Assembly (NCBI GenBank): GCA_900078405.1
Contig: FLTS01000001.1
Span: 558,001 to 622,000, forward strand
Length of the DNA: 64,000 nucleotides
Direction: 5' to 3'
Origin: an uncultured Stenotrophomonas sp.
GTDB lineage: Bacteria > Pseudomonadota > Gammaproteobacteria > Xanthomonadales > Xanthomonadaceae
Part shown: positions 11,691-19,898 of the stretch, piece by piece
Layout: the number at the start of each line of letters is the position of its first letter
Numbering within the stretch: position 1 is the first letter of the stretch
Program-made: the position numbers and the translations under genes
The notes under the pieces: generated by a model
Database searches by the model: none
What the model saw: only the letters and a program-made list of their open reading frames with translations
Told to the model about the DNA's origin: nothing

Positions 11691-11953
11691 GGATGCTCCG
11701 ATGGGCGCTGCTGCGACAACGTCCGTGATCCTGCGGGTAAATGGTGGGCCGTAAAACAAAAAATGCGACTTCGTCCTTGGGGTGACGGGTCGCGGGCGGC
11801 CATTCTAATGCATTCGGCGGCCGGCGGTTGTCGAGGCCGCCGATGGCGCGTGGGAGCACCGCGCGGCGCACCGGTCACGCTGCGCTGCAACCTGACCTGC
11901 CGGGCACGCGGCCCTATCATCGGTTTCAACGGAAACAGGATGTCGCACGCCCC
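11691..11953. promoter_or_regulatory. shared divergent leader between leucine dehydrogenase and icmF, with a five-codon mini-ORF
   Basis: This 263-base region must hold both promoters. An 8-bp inverted repeat, CGGCGGCC and GGCCGCCG (11815-11842), lies in the middle. Just before icmF, an ATG at 11940 preceded by AACAGG opens a five-codon frame (MSHAP) whose TGA overlaps the icmF ATG as ATGA. Such an arrangement could couple icmF translation to a leader, or could be chance. No cobalamin riboswitch box was recognised. Confidence 0.4.
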
Positions 11954-14900
11954 ATGAGTACCCCCGCCCCCCACCTCCCGCAGCCGCCGTCCACCGCCCT
12001 GGACGAGGCCCGCTCGCCGCTGCGCTTCGTCACCGCCGCCAGCCTGTTCGACGGCCATGACGCGGCCATCAACATCATGCGCCGGCTGATCCAGTCGCAG
12101 GGCGCGGAGGTGATCCACCTGGGCCACAACCGCTCGGTGGAGGACGTGGTGCGCGCGGCCTTGCAGGAGGATGCCGACGCCATCGCGCTGTCGTCCTACC
12201 AGGGCGGCCACGTCGAGTACTTCAAGTACATGGTGGACATGCTGCGCGAGCGCGGCGCCGGCCATATCCGCGTGTTCGGCGGCGGCGGCGGCACCATCAC
12301 CCCGGAGGAAATCCGCGAACTGCAGGACTACGGCGTCGAGCGCATCTACCACCCCAACGACGGCATGAAGATGGGGCTGGTGGAGATGATCGAGGACGTG
12401 GTGAAGCGCGCCGGCGGCGCGCGGGAACAGGGAGTGGGGAACAGGGAATGGGATGTTCTAGCCAAACCCGGCATTGACGACGAAATTGGTATTGGCCGGA
12501 TGCTTTCGGCCATCGAGGACGGTGTTTATGGCGATGCCGAGCTTGAGAAGCTCCGCAAGCAATGGGCCAGGGTGGACGGCCATTCCCCGTTCCCTGTTCC
12601 CCATTCCCGGCTCGCTCCCGTCATCGGCATCACCGGCACCGGTGGCGCCGGCAAGTCCAGCGTCACCGACGAATTGCTCAACCGCTTCCTCGCCAATTTC
12701 CCGCAGATGCGCATCGCGGTGGTGTCGGTCGATCCCACCCGCCGCCGTACCGGCGGCGCGCTGCTGGGCGACCGCATCCGCATGAACTCGCTGCGCAGCC
12801 CGCGCGTGTACATGCGCTCGATGGCCACCCGCCGCCAGCATGCGGCGGTCAACACCGTGCTGCGCGACTGCATCGGCTTCCTCACGTCGCTGGATTTCGA
12901 CCTGGTGATCGTCGAGACGGCCGGCATCGGCCAGAGCGATTCGGAGATCGTGGACCTGGTCGATTTCCCGATGTACGTGATGACCAGCGACTTCGGCGCG
13001 CCGAGCCAGCTGGAAAAGATCGACATGCTCGACTACGCCGAGCTGGTAGTGCTCAACAAGTTCGACAAGCGCGGCGCCGAGGACGCGCTGCGCGACGTGC
13101 GCAAGCAGTGGAAGCGCAACCGCGTCGCCTTCCAGATGAAGGACGAGGACGTGCCGGTCTACCCGACCATCGCCTCGCAGTTCAACGACCCCGGCATCAG
13201 CTGGATGTTCGCCAACCTGTGCCGGTTGTTGCGCGAAAAGCGGGGAACGGGGAACGGGGAAGCGGGAATGGAAGGCGGCTGCGATTGGGTGCCGGCCATC
13301 GACACCACGCTCAAGGAACCGCGCGCCACGGTGCTGATTCCCGGCAGCCGCGTGCGCTACCTGGCCGAGATCGCCGAGCAGGGCAGGGCGATCAACGCCC
13401 GCATCGAATCGCAGGCGGAAGTCGCCGAGCGCGCGCAGGGCTGCTGGCAGGCGCTGAAGGAGCTGGGCGACGACAGGTTGCCGCAGGCGCTGGAGCTGTA
13501 TGCGGCCGATGCTTTGCTCCCCTCTCCCGAGGGGAGAGGGGCTCAGGCAGCGGTTGACCGCTCGCTGCTGACCCTGCGCCAGCGTTACAACGACGCGGTG
13601 CAATCGCTGGATTCCGAAGCGCTGCGTCTGTTGCGCGAATGGCCGGCGCGGCTGAAGTCGATCATCGACGAGGTCAACGAATACCAGGTGCGCGGCAAGG
13701 CCATCCGCGTCGAGAACTACCGCGAGTCGCTCAGCCACCAGCAGATCCCGAAGATCGCCGCGCCCACCTACCGCAGCTGGGGCGAACTGCTGGTGTTCCT
13801 GCAGAAGGAAAACCTGCCCGGCGCGTACCCATACACCGGCGGCGTCTATCCCTACCGCCGCAGCGGCGAGGACCCGATCCGCATGTTCGCCGGCGAAGGC
13901 ACGCCCGAGCGCACCAACCGCCGCTTTCATTACCTGAGCGTCGGCCAGCCGGCTGCGCGCCTGTCCACCGCGTTCGACAGCGTCACCCTGTACGGCGAGG
14001 ACCCGGCGCCGCGCCCGGACATCTACGGCAAGATCGGCAACTCCGGCGTCAACATCCCCACGCTGGACGACATGAAGAAGCTGTATTCCGGCTTCGACCT
14101 GTGCGCGCCGACCACCTCGGTGTCGATGACCATCAACGGCCCGGCGCCGATGATCCTGGCGATGTTCATGAACACCGCCATCGACCAGCAGGTGGAGAAA
14201 TACCTGAAGGCCGACCCGGCGCGCTGGGCCGAGGCGGAAAAGCAGATCACGCGATTGTTCGAAGGCCGCCCGCGCCCGCAGTACCACGGCGAGCTGCCGC
14301 CGACCAACGACGGCCTCGGCCTCGGCCTGCTCGGCGTCACCGGCGACCAGTTGCTGGACGCGGAAACCTACGCGCGCATCAAGGCCGAAACCCTGCGCAC
14401 CGTGCGTGGCACGGTGCAGGCCGACATCCTGAAAGAGGACCAAGCGCAGAACACCTGCATCTTCTCCACCGAGTTCGCGCTGCGGATGATGGGGGACATC
14501 CAGCAGTATTTTGTCGATAACGGCGTGCGCAATTTCTACTCGGTGTCGATCTCCGGCTACCACATCGCCGAGGCCGGGGCGAACCCGATCAGCCAGCTCG
14601 CCTTCACCCTGAGCAACGGCTTCACCATCGTCGAGTACTACCTCGCGCGCGGGATGAAGATCGACGACTTCGCGCCGAACCTGTCGTTCTTCTTCTCCAA
14701 CGGCATGGACCCGGAATACACCGTCATCGGCCGCGTCGCCCGCCGCATCTGGGCGCGCGCGATGCGCGAGCGCTACGGCGCCAACGAGCGCAGCCAGATG
14801 ATGAAGTACCACATCCAGACTTCCGGCCGCTCGCTGCATGCGCAGGAAATCCAGTTCAACGACATCCGCACCACCTTGCAGGCGCTGTATGCGCTGTTCG

Positions 14901-15508
14901 ACAACTGCAACAGCCTGCACACCAACGCCTACGACGAGGCGATCACCACCCCGACCGAGGAAAGCGTGCGCCGTGCGGTGGCGATCCAGATGATCATCAA
15001 CAAGGAACTGGGGCTGAACTTCTGCGAGAACCCGTGGCAGGGCAGCTTCATCGTGGACAAGCTGACCGACATCGTCGAAGAAGCCGTGTACAAGGAGTTC
15101 GAGGCGATCAGCGAGCGCGGCGGCGTGCTCGGCGCGATGGACACCATGTACCAGCGCGGCAAGATCCAGGAGGAAAGCCTGTACTACGAACACAAGAAAC
15201 ACGACGGCAGCCTGCCGCTGGTCGGCGTCAACATGTTCCTGCCGAAGGAGCACGCTGGCGAAGTGGCTACCGAGATCGAGCTGATCCGTTCGACCGAGGA
15301 GGAGAAGGGGCAGCAGATCGACAACGTGGCCGGCTACCAGCGCAGCCGCAACGGCTATGCTGCCGATGGACTGAGGGCGCTACAGGCAACTGCGCGGGAG
15401 CGACGGAATGTGTTTGAATCGCTGGTGGAGGCGGTGAAGACGCATAGCCTGGGGCAGATCAGTCATGCGTTGTATGAGGTGGGTGGGGAGTATCGGCGGA
15501 ATATGTGA
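11954..15508 (+). CDS. icmF: fused isobutyryl-CoA mutase (IcmF-type, B12-dependent, with G-protein chaperone domain)
   Basis: An 1184-residue fusion. The N-terminal B12-binding domain has FDGHDAA at about 32-38 (D33, H35 as lower axial ligand). The MeaB/ArgK-like GTPase domain follows, with P-loop GTGGAGKSS from about 228 and later VVLNKFDK. The C-terminal mutase barrel carries [14 protein letters not shown] near residue 862. This order defines IcmF, which interconverts isobutyryl-CoA and n-butyryl-CoA; related fusions use pivalyl- or isovaleryl-CoA, and substrate was not settled from residues. Four linker segments are encoded by repeat-like [13 protein letters not shown] near 157, [10 protein letters not shown] near 210, [13 protein letters not shown] near 427 and [11 protein letters not shown] near 521. 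All are in frame and between domains or on loops. Confidence 0.92.
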   Translation: MSTPAPHLPQPPSTALDEARSPLRFVTAASLFDGHDAAINIMRRLIQSQGAEVIHLGHNRSVEDVVRAALQEDADAIALSSYQGGHVEYFKYMVDMLRERGAGHIRVFGGGGGTITPEEIRELQDYGVERIYHPNDGMKMGLVEMIEDVVKRAGGAREQGVGNREWDVLAKPGIDDEIGIGRMLSAIEDGVYGDAELEKLRKQWARVDGHSPFPVPHSRLAPVIGITGTGGAGKSSVTDELLNRFLANFPQMRIAVVSVDPTRRRTGGALLGDRIRMNSLRSPRVYMRSMATRRQHAAVNTVLRDCIGFLTSLDFDLVIVETAGIGQSDSEIVDLVDFPMYVMTSDFGAPSQLEKIDMLDYAELVVLNKFDKRGAEDALRDVRKQWKRNRVAFQMKDEDVPVYPTIASQFNDPGISWMFANLCRLLREKRGTGNGEAGMEGGCDWVPAIDTTLKEPRATVLIPGSRVRYLAEIAEQGRAINARIESQAEVAERAQGCWQALKELGDDRLPQALELYAADALLPSPEGRGAQAAVDRSLLTLRQRYNDAVQSLDSEALRLLREWPARLKSIIDEVNEYQVRGKAIRVENYRESLSHQQIPKIAAPTYRSWGELLVFLQKENLPGAYPYTGGVYPYRRSGEDPIRMFAGEGTPERTNRRFHYLSVGQPAARLSTAFDSVTLYGEDPAPRPDIYGKIGNSGVNIPTLDDMKKLYSGFDLCAPTTSVSMTINGPAPMILAMFMNTAIDQQVEKYLKADPARWAEAEKQITRLFEGRPRPQYHGELPPTNDGLGLGLLGVTGDQLLDAETYARIKAETLRTVRGTVQADILKEDQAQNTCIFSTEFALRMMGDIQQYFVDNGVRNFYSVSISGYHIAEAGANPISQLAFTLSNGFTIVEYYLARGMKIDDFAPNLSFFFSNGMDPEYTVIGRVARRIWARAMRERYGANERSQMMKYHIQTSGRSLHAQEIQFNDIRTTLQALYALFDNCNSLHTNAYDEAITTPTEESVRRAVAIQMIINKELGLNFCENPWQGSFIVDKLTDIVEEAVYKEFEAISERGGVLGAMDTMYQRGKIQEESLYYEHKKHDGSLPLVGVNMFLPKEHAGEVATEIELIRSTEEEKGQQIDNVAGYQRSRNGYAADGLRALQATARERRNVFESLVEAVKTHSLGQISHALYEVGGEYRRNM
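12421..12455. repeat. G-rich repeat (GGGAACAGGG type), copy 1 inside icmF
   Basis: Reads GCGGGAACAGGGAGTGGGG and then AACAGGGAATGGGA. It is translated in frame as [11 protein letters not shown] between the B12 domain and the GTPase domain. A copy in opposite orientation lies at 12580, so the two could pair across about 125 bases. Confidence 0.75.
12580..12612. repeat. G-rich repeat, inverted copy 2 inside icmF
   Basis: Reads CATTCCCCGTTCCCTGTTCC and then CCATTCCCGGC, the reverse complement of the GGGAATGGGGAACAGGG unit. It is translated as [11 protein letters not shown] just before the GTPase P-loop. With copy 1 it brackets a native-looking linker ([16 protein letters not shown]). Confidence 0.75.
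13241..13272. repeat. G-rich repeat, direct copy 3 inside icmF
   Basis: Reads CGGGGAACGGGGAACGGGG and then AAGCGGGAATGG, translated [11 protein letters not shown] after the GTPase domain. A further C/G-rich palindrome, CTCCCCTCTCCCGAGGGGAG (13519-13538), is read as LPSPEGR about 80 codons later. Confidence 0.7.
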
Positions 15509-15545
15509 GGCCTCGCTCCGGATGATGATGTATTAAGGGATGCCA

Positions 15546-16598
15546 ATGAACGCGGATATTGCGGCTCAGTTTGATGCGCAGCGTAAAAAGGTTGACGTAG
15601 ACAATTTCGATGTCACGGTTCGAGAGCTTGTTCGTATGGTTGAGGAGGGGGAGATCGATCGTGCGCCTGAGTATCAGCGAAAGTTTCGTTGGGATGAAGC
15701 GCGTGAATCGAAGCTCATCGAATCGGTGTTACTGGGTCTGCCAGTTCCGACCATTTTTATGGCAACTAATAAGGATGGTACATGGGAGTTGGTTGACGGT
15801 CTTCAGAGGATTTCCTCCTTGGTTCATTTCTTGGGGGATCCCGAGAAATTGAAGTCGGCGATTGGTAAAGATGGTCGACTTGTTTTGAAGGGTCTGGAAA
15901 AGCTTTCGCTTTTCAATGGAAAGTCCTTTGAAGACATGCCGGAGCCCATCCGACTTCATCTGCTAAAGCGGGCGCTTCGTGTGACATCGCTTAGCGATAA
16001 ATCAGATTTGAATGTTCGCTTTGACACATTTGAGCGACTAAATACGGGCGGTATAGCGCTGTCGCCTCAGGAAATTAGAGCATGTGTTTTTCAAGGGGCG
16101 CTCTCCGACTTCCTTGAACGTGCCGCGGCTGATAGTCGTCTGCAGAAACAAGTCAAGCTTCAGGAAGGCCATAAGGACGATGGTACTCTTGAAGAGTTCG
16201 TTCTTAAGGTGTTTGCATATGCAGACAGGAGCGAGAATTTTGATGGTGCGGTGACCGCGTTCCTGAATGATTACGCTCGGGATCATCAGTCTCCGGATAA
16301 AGTTGCAGTGATGAGTGTCGAGTTCGATGCGATGGTCAGGAAGTTTGCAAAGGTTAATGCTGGGCCAATCCTGAAAAAGAACTATGGTGTTACTCCGCTT
16401 AATTTGGCCGAGGCCGCCTTGGCAGGAGCCCTGCTTCTTCATCGGGAGAAAGGGAAATTTAAGCCTCTCGATGGATGGCTAAGTGATAAGCAGCTTCTGA
16501 AGTTCAGTACGGGTGGCACAAATACCAAAAAAATGTTAAGGGGTCGAGTTGAGCGCGCGAAAGAGCTGCTCGCCGGCGCAAAACCAGAGCTCAAGTGA
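15546..16598 (+). CDS. DUF262 (GmrS/ParB-like nuclease fold) protein, first gene of a two-gene island
   Basis: A 350-residue DUF262 protein. Conserved blocks are PEYQRKFRWD (41-50), LIESVLLGLPVPTIF (57-71), VDGLQRISSL (83-92; family DGQQR, here DGLQR) and FERLNTGGIALSPQEIR (162-178). DUF262 is the N-terminal domain of the GmrSD type IV restriction enzyme and of other defence proteins; it carries a ParB-like fold that uses nucleotides. The DUF1524 HNH half of GmrSD is absent. The start at 15546 is preferred over 15540 because AAGGGA lies five bases before it. G+C falls to about one half and the codon use is unlike the neighbours, indicating transfer. The stop is directly followed by the HEPN gene's ATG. 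Confidence 0.85.
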   Translation: MNADIAAQFDAQRKKVDVDNFDVTVRELVRMVEEGEIDRAPEYQRKFRWDEARESKLIESVLLGLPVPTIFMATNKDGTWELVDGLQRISSLVHFLGDPEKLKSAIGKDGRLVLKGLEKLSLFNGKSFEDMPEPIRLHLLKRALRVTSLSDKSDLNVRFDTFERLNTGGIALSPQEIRACVFQGALSDFLERAAADSRLQKQVKLQEGHKDDGTLEEFVLKVFAYADRSENFDGAVTAFLNDYARDHQSPDKVAVMSVEFDAMVRKFAKVNAGPILKKNYGVTPLNLAEAALAGALLLHREKGKFKPLDGWLSDKQLLKFSTGGTNTKKMLRGRVERAKELLAGAKPELK

Positions 16599-17222
16599 AT
16601 GGACTTCGGTTACGGCAAGTTCTCGCAGGAGGCGCAGGGCATTCGTAACTCTTTGGTATATCTTGATGCCTTGGCGCTTAATTCACGATTTGCTGATCAC
16701 GTTCGCGTCAATAAAGCCCTGGTGCTTGTGTGGATGGCGGCGACAGTGGAGACGTTTTGGAAAGCTTATTTGTCTGAGCTTTGTAGAAGGGTGGCTGCTG
16801 CTGGCCCAATAAAGCGGAGAAGGAATATGGCAGCGGCTGCGATTTATTATTTCGATACTCTGGGTTCTTTGGGGGAGGGTAAAAGGCTAAAGCGTTGGCA
16901 CCGCGCCGTCGAATTCTTTGGAAACTTGTCTGGTGCTTTGGCTCTTCCTCATTCTTTGCCATATGATGGGCGCACGGTTCGGCCTGAGCATCTCGTGCTG
17001 GCATGGGAGGTTTTTTGTTTGAGTGGTAGTCCATTTCCGTCGCCCGTGCATAAGCAAGACTTAAATGCACTGGCAGATCAGAGAAATGATGTTGCGCATG
17101 GACTTGTTGAGCCGGGCATCGTAGGTGGCACAATGACAGTGGGTGATTTACGCATTCGCTTGTCGCGACTTGACGACGTTGCTGTTCACTGTGTTCTTGC
17201 AGCTGAGGCAGCTTGGCCGTAA
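16599..17222 (+). CDS. HEPN-like nuclease candidate (MAE_28990/MAE_18760-like), partner of the DUF262 gene
   Basis: A 207-residue, mostly helical protein whose ATG abuts the DUF262 stop (TGAATG), so the two are translated together. The C-terminal LADQRNDVAHGLVEPG has R162 and H167 in the R-x4-H arrangement of HEPN ribonucleases. The N-terminal helices (LVLVWMAATVETFWKAYLSEL) fit the MAE_28990-type HEPN proteins, which are often found beside DUF262 genes in restriction and abortive-infection settings. G+C is about one half, as in the DUF262 gene. RNase activity and a toxin role are inferred from the motif alone. Confidence 0.75.
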   Translation: MDFGYGKFSQEAQGIRNSLVYLDALALNSRFADHVRVNKALVLVWMAATVETFWKAYLSELCRRVAAAGPIKRRRNMAAAAIYYFDTLGSLGEGKRLKRWHRAVEFFGNLSGALALPHSLPYDGRTVRPEHLVLAWEVFCLSGSPFPSPVHKQDLNALADQRNDVAHGLVEPGIVGGTMTVGDLRIRLSRLDDVAVHCVLAAEAAWP

Positions 17223-17424
17223 CAAAACAGAAACGGGGTCAGGTTCACTTAATTGATTACGGGGGGCGTGGTTCGGCTGATGGGCGCGCGAGCCACACGC
17301 CTGCAAAGCGTTGTGCTGATGAGGGCATGACCTGTTCCCATTTCGCCGAAATGTGACAGTCATGTCATTCATGCTCGCCGTCGTGCTGGACTGGACGATC
17401 ATGCTTCGATGACCATAATCCCGC
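17223..17424. other. intergenic region at the right edge of the low-G+C island
   Basis: No gene is seen. G+C returns to the chromosomal level within about 50 bases of the HEPN stop, after ACGGGGTCAGGTTCACTTAA (17233-17252), which looks like the end of a lost mobile element but is not matched at the other edge. An inverted repeat TGACA-GTCA-TGTCA (17354-17367) lies about 60 bases before the PAS-GGDEF start and could be an operator. Confidence 0.35.
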
Positions 17425-19047
17425 ATGCCCACCACCTCCACGCCCTCCGCACACCTGTTGCAACTCCTGCCCGAGGCGGTGGTGCAAACGGATGCGCTGT
17501 GGGAGATCACCTACCTGAACCCGGCTTGGCACACGCTCACCGGCCATCCGGTGGAGGCGGCGCTCGGCCGGTCCCTGCTTGAATTCGTGCATCCCGACGA
17601 CGTCGGCACCCTGCGCTCGGGCATGCCGGTGTTCCGGCTGCGGTTCGCCGACGCGGACTATCGCTGGATGCGCCTGCAGCTCCACCCGGAGTTGGATGCG
17701 GCGGAGCGGGTGATCAGCCGCCAGGGCGTGCTGATCGAGATCACCGAGGTCACCGAGCAGGTGCTGGTGGAGGTGCGCCAGCGCTTCCTGCGCCTGCTGG
17801 AAACTATCGATGGCGTCGTCTGGGAAGCCGAGCGCGGCGTGGGCAATACCTTCCTGAGTCCGCAGGTCGAGCGGCTGTTCGGCTACACGGTGGAGGAGTG
17901 GCGTTCCGATCCGGGTTTCTGGCGCTCGCGCGTGCATCCCGACGACCTGGCGGAAGCCCTGGTCATCGACGATGCCGCGTACAACGCCACGCACAGCCAT
18001 GCCTACGAGATGAGTTACCGGCTGATCGCCAAGTCCGGCAAGGTGGTGTGGGTGCGCGACCTGTGCCGCGCGGTGGTCGAGCCGGGGCGGCCGAACCGCA
18101 TGATCGGCCTGATGATCGACGTGACCCGGCAGAAGAACACGGAGCTCGAACTGCTGCGGTCCGACAATCGCTATTCGCTCGCCACCCGCGGTTCCAACGA
18201 CGGCATATGGGACTGGGACCTGCGGACGGATGCGCTGCATGTGTCCGAGCGCTTCCACGAGATCGTCGGGCTGGGCGGCACCCACCACGTGCATGACGGG
18301 GGCTGGCATTTCCTCCAGCAGCTGATCGATCCCGATGACCGCGGGCGGGTGCAGGCTGCCTACCGCAGGCACCTGTCGGGGGACAGCCCGAACTTTTCGG
18401 TGGATTTCCGCGCATTCCACCGCTCGGGGCGGCTGGTGTGGGTCAACTGGCGCGGGGTCGCCGAGTTCGAGGACAGCGTTGCCGTGCGCATGGCCGGCTC
18501 GTTGAGCGATCTGGCCGAACGCGGCAGTTCCTACGACGCTCTGACCAACCTGCCTGGCCGCCCGCTGTTCCGCGACCGCCTCGCGCATGCCATCGCGCTG
18601 CACCGGAACGAGGCGGCGAAGGACGATGACGTGCCGGCACGCGGCGGCACCACGATGTTCGCCGTGCTGCTGTTGGACCTCAACCGGTTCAAGGCCGTCA
18701 ACGACACCCTCGGGCACCATGTCGGCGACCAGTTGCTGCAACAGGTGGCGCGCCGGCTCGAATCCTGCGTACGGACGGTCGATCTGGTCGCGCGCATGAG
18801 TGGCGACGAGTTCAACGTGCTGCTCGAATCCATCGATCCGGCCGAAGCCGCCGACCGCGCCCGGCAGATTGCCGCCGCCCTTGCAGTGCCTTACGAAATC
18901 GGCGCGCACACGGTGACCAGCGGCGCGAGCATTGGCCTGGTCAGCAGCGAGTCCGGTCTGGCGACCATCGATGACTACCTGCGCGCCGCGGACGCCGCCA
19001 TGTACCGGGCCAAGAGCCGGTCATTGGGCGTGTGCGTTTTTTCATGA
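17425..19047 (+). CDS. PAS-PAS-PAS-GGDEF diguanylate cyclase candidate
   Basis: A 540-residue soluble protein. Three PAS-type segments occupy roughly residues 10-120, 130-235 and 245-360 (LPEAVVQTDALWEITYLNP; LLETIDGVVWEAE; ATRGSNDGIWDWDLRTD). A GGDEF domain follows from about 370. The active-site loop reads SGDEF (459-463), a substitution seen in some active cyclases. The product-inhibition site RxxD is present as RTVD (450-453), five residues upstream. There is no membrane segment and no EAL domain; the protein ends just after the GGDEF domain with KSRSLGVCVFS. It probably makes cyclic di-GMP in response to a signal bound by the PAS domains. Confidence 0.85.
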   Translation: MPTTSTPSAHLLQLLPEAVVQTDALWEITYLNPAWHTLTGHPVEAALGRSLLEFVHPDDVGTLRSGMPVFRLRFADADYRWMRLQLHPELDAAERVISRQGVLIEITEVTEQVLVEVRQRFLRLLETIDGVVWEAERGVGNTFLSPQVERLFGYTVEEWRSDPGFWRSRVHPDDLAEALVIDDAAYNATHSHAYEMSYRLIAKSGKVVWVRDLCRAVVEPGRPNRMIGLMIDVTRQKNTELELLRSDNRYSLATRGSNDGIWDWDLRTDALHVSERFHEIVGLGGTHHVHDGGWHFLQQLIDPDDRGRVQAAYRRHLSGDSPNFSVDFRAFHRSGRLVWVNWRGVAEFEDSVAVRMAGSLSDLAERGSSYDALTNLPGRPLFRDRLAHAIALHRNEAAKDDDVPARGGTTMFAVLLLDLNRFKAVNDTLGHHVGDQLLQQVARRLESCVRTVDLVARMSGDEFNVLLESIDPAEAADRARQIAAALAVPYEIGAHTVTSGASIGLVSSESGLATIDDYLRAADAAMYRAKSRSLGVCVFS

Positions 19048-19089
19048 CGCATATCCTTGTGCCTCGCCCTTCGGGCGGCTTCGCCATGA

Positions 19090-19111
19090 AAAACGGCTGT
19101 CCTGCCGTTTT
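19090..19111 (+). terminator. intrinsic terminator after the PAS-GGDEF gene
   Basis: An eight-base-pair stem AAAACGGC / GCCGTTTT with a six-base loop (TGTCCT). The T-run is short (four bases, then CTC). It lies 42 bases after the stop codon. Confidence 0.6.
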
Positions 19112-19240
19112 CTCGGCGGAAGGAAGCTGAGAAAACCGGTCGTGATGTGAACGACGCGTTGCGAACGGGCATGCTGTCTCACGTGTTTTCCACCGCGGAA
19201 CTGCTAAACGAGGGGCAATCCCGAGTAGCAGGAGTTGGCC

Positions 19241-19771
19241 ATGTCCGACAATCCCATTACCGGTGAGGTGTCCAACAGCAAGCTGGCGGCGGTCTTCCCG
19301 GTGCCGGCATCGGCGCGGGAGGCGGCGGTGGACCTGATCGAACAGCTGGGCTTCCAGCCCGCGCAGGTGAAGGTGATCACCGCCGATACCCGCGACGTCG
19401 ACATCAAGCTGGAGCCGGAAGGCGGTGGCATCTGGCGCACGATCGTGCTCGCGCACCTCAAGCTGTGCCTGCTCGGCGCGCTGGTGGGTGGCCTGGTGTT
19501 CGCGGCGATGATGTGGGCGGGCGTGCCGTACGTGGAGAGTTCGCCGTGGGCCGCGGGCGGCTGGTGGGTGTTGTACGGGGCGATCGGCGGCCTGTTCCTT
19601 GGCGGGCTGGTGGCGCTGCGACCGGATCATGACCGCTACATCCAGGCCGTGCGCAAGGCGGTCGCGGCCGGAGGTGGCGCGGTGGTCGTCCATGCGCTTT
19701 CGATGGCGCAGCAGCAGGAGGCCGCAAGTTTCCTCGCCGGGCGCGGTGCCGACGTCACGCGAACCCTGTAG
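19241..19771 (+). CDS. small inner-membrane protein of unknown function
   Basis: A 176-residue protein starting at an ATG with GGAG six bases upstream. The cytoplasmic N-terminal part (FPVPASAREAAVDLIEQLGF...QVKVITADTRD) looks like a small alpha/beta domain. Two hydrophobic segments follow: LCLLGALVGGLVFAAMMWAGV, and WWVLYGAIGGLFLGGLVAL with a glycine-rich face. The C-terminal VVVHALSMAQQQEAASFLAGRGADVTRTL repeats the style of the first domain, as in stress-related DUF1269-type membrane proteins. The family is not recognised with certainty. Confidence 0.6.
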   Translation: MSDNPITGEVSNSKLAAVFPVPASAREAAVDLIEQLGFQPAQVKVITADTRDVDIKLEPEGGGIWRTIVLAHLKLCLLGALVGGLVFAAMMWAGVPYVESSPWAAGGWWVLYGAIGGLFLGGLVALRPDHDRYIQAVRKAVAAGGGAVVVHALSMAQQQEAASFLAGRGADVTRTL

Positions 19772-19898
19772 GCGGGCTTTGCCGGCATTTCGTCCGGCAC
19801 GGCGGGGCGGCTTGGCCCGCCGTGGGTGATGCGGGTGGTGGGGCCGGCCGGGGCCATGCAGAATGCCTGCGACCCCTTCGCCCGGATTGCCTGCCGAG

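Noticed and set aside
11691..11953. Cobalamin riboswitch upstream of the B12-dependent mutase
   Set aside because: No B12-box-like sequence or expected length of leader was recognised by eye; a covariance-model search would settle it.
12458..15253. Long open frame (931 codons) antisense to icmF
   Set aside because: High G+C makes stops rare on the opposite strand of a real gene. The translation has no domain pattern and is rich in Arg, His, Val and Gly; icmF on the plus strand is unambiguous.
17233..17252. Insertion sequence at the island edge
   Set aside because: Only a short end-like fragment is seen; there is no transposase frame and no matching terminal repeat at the other border.
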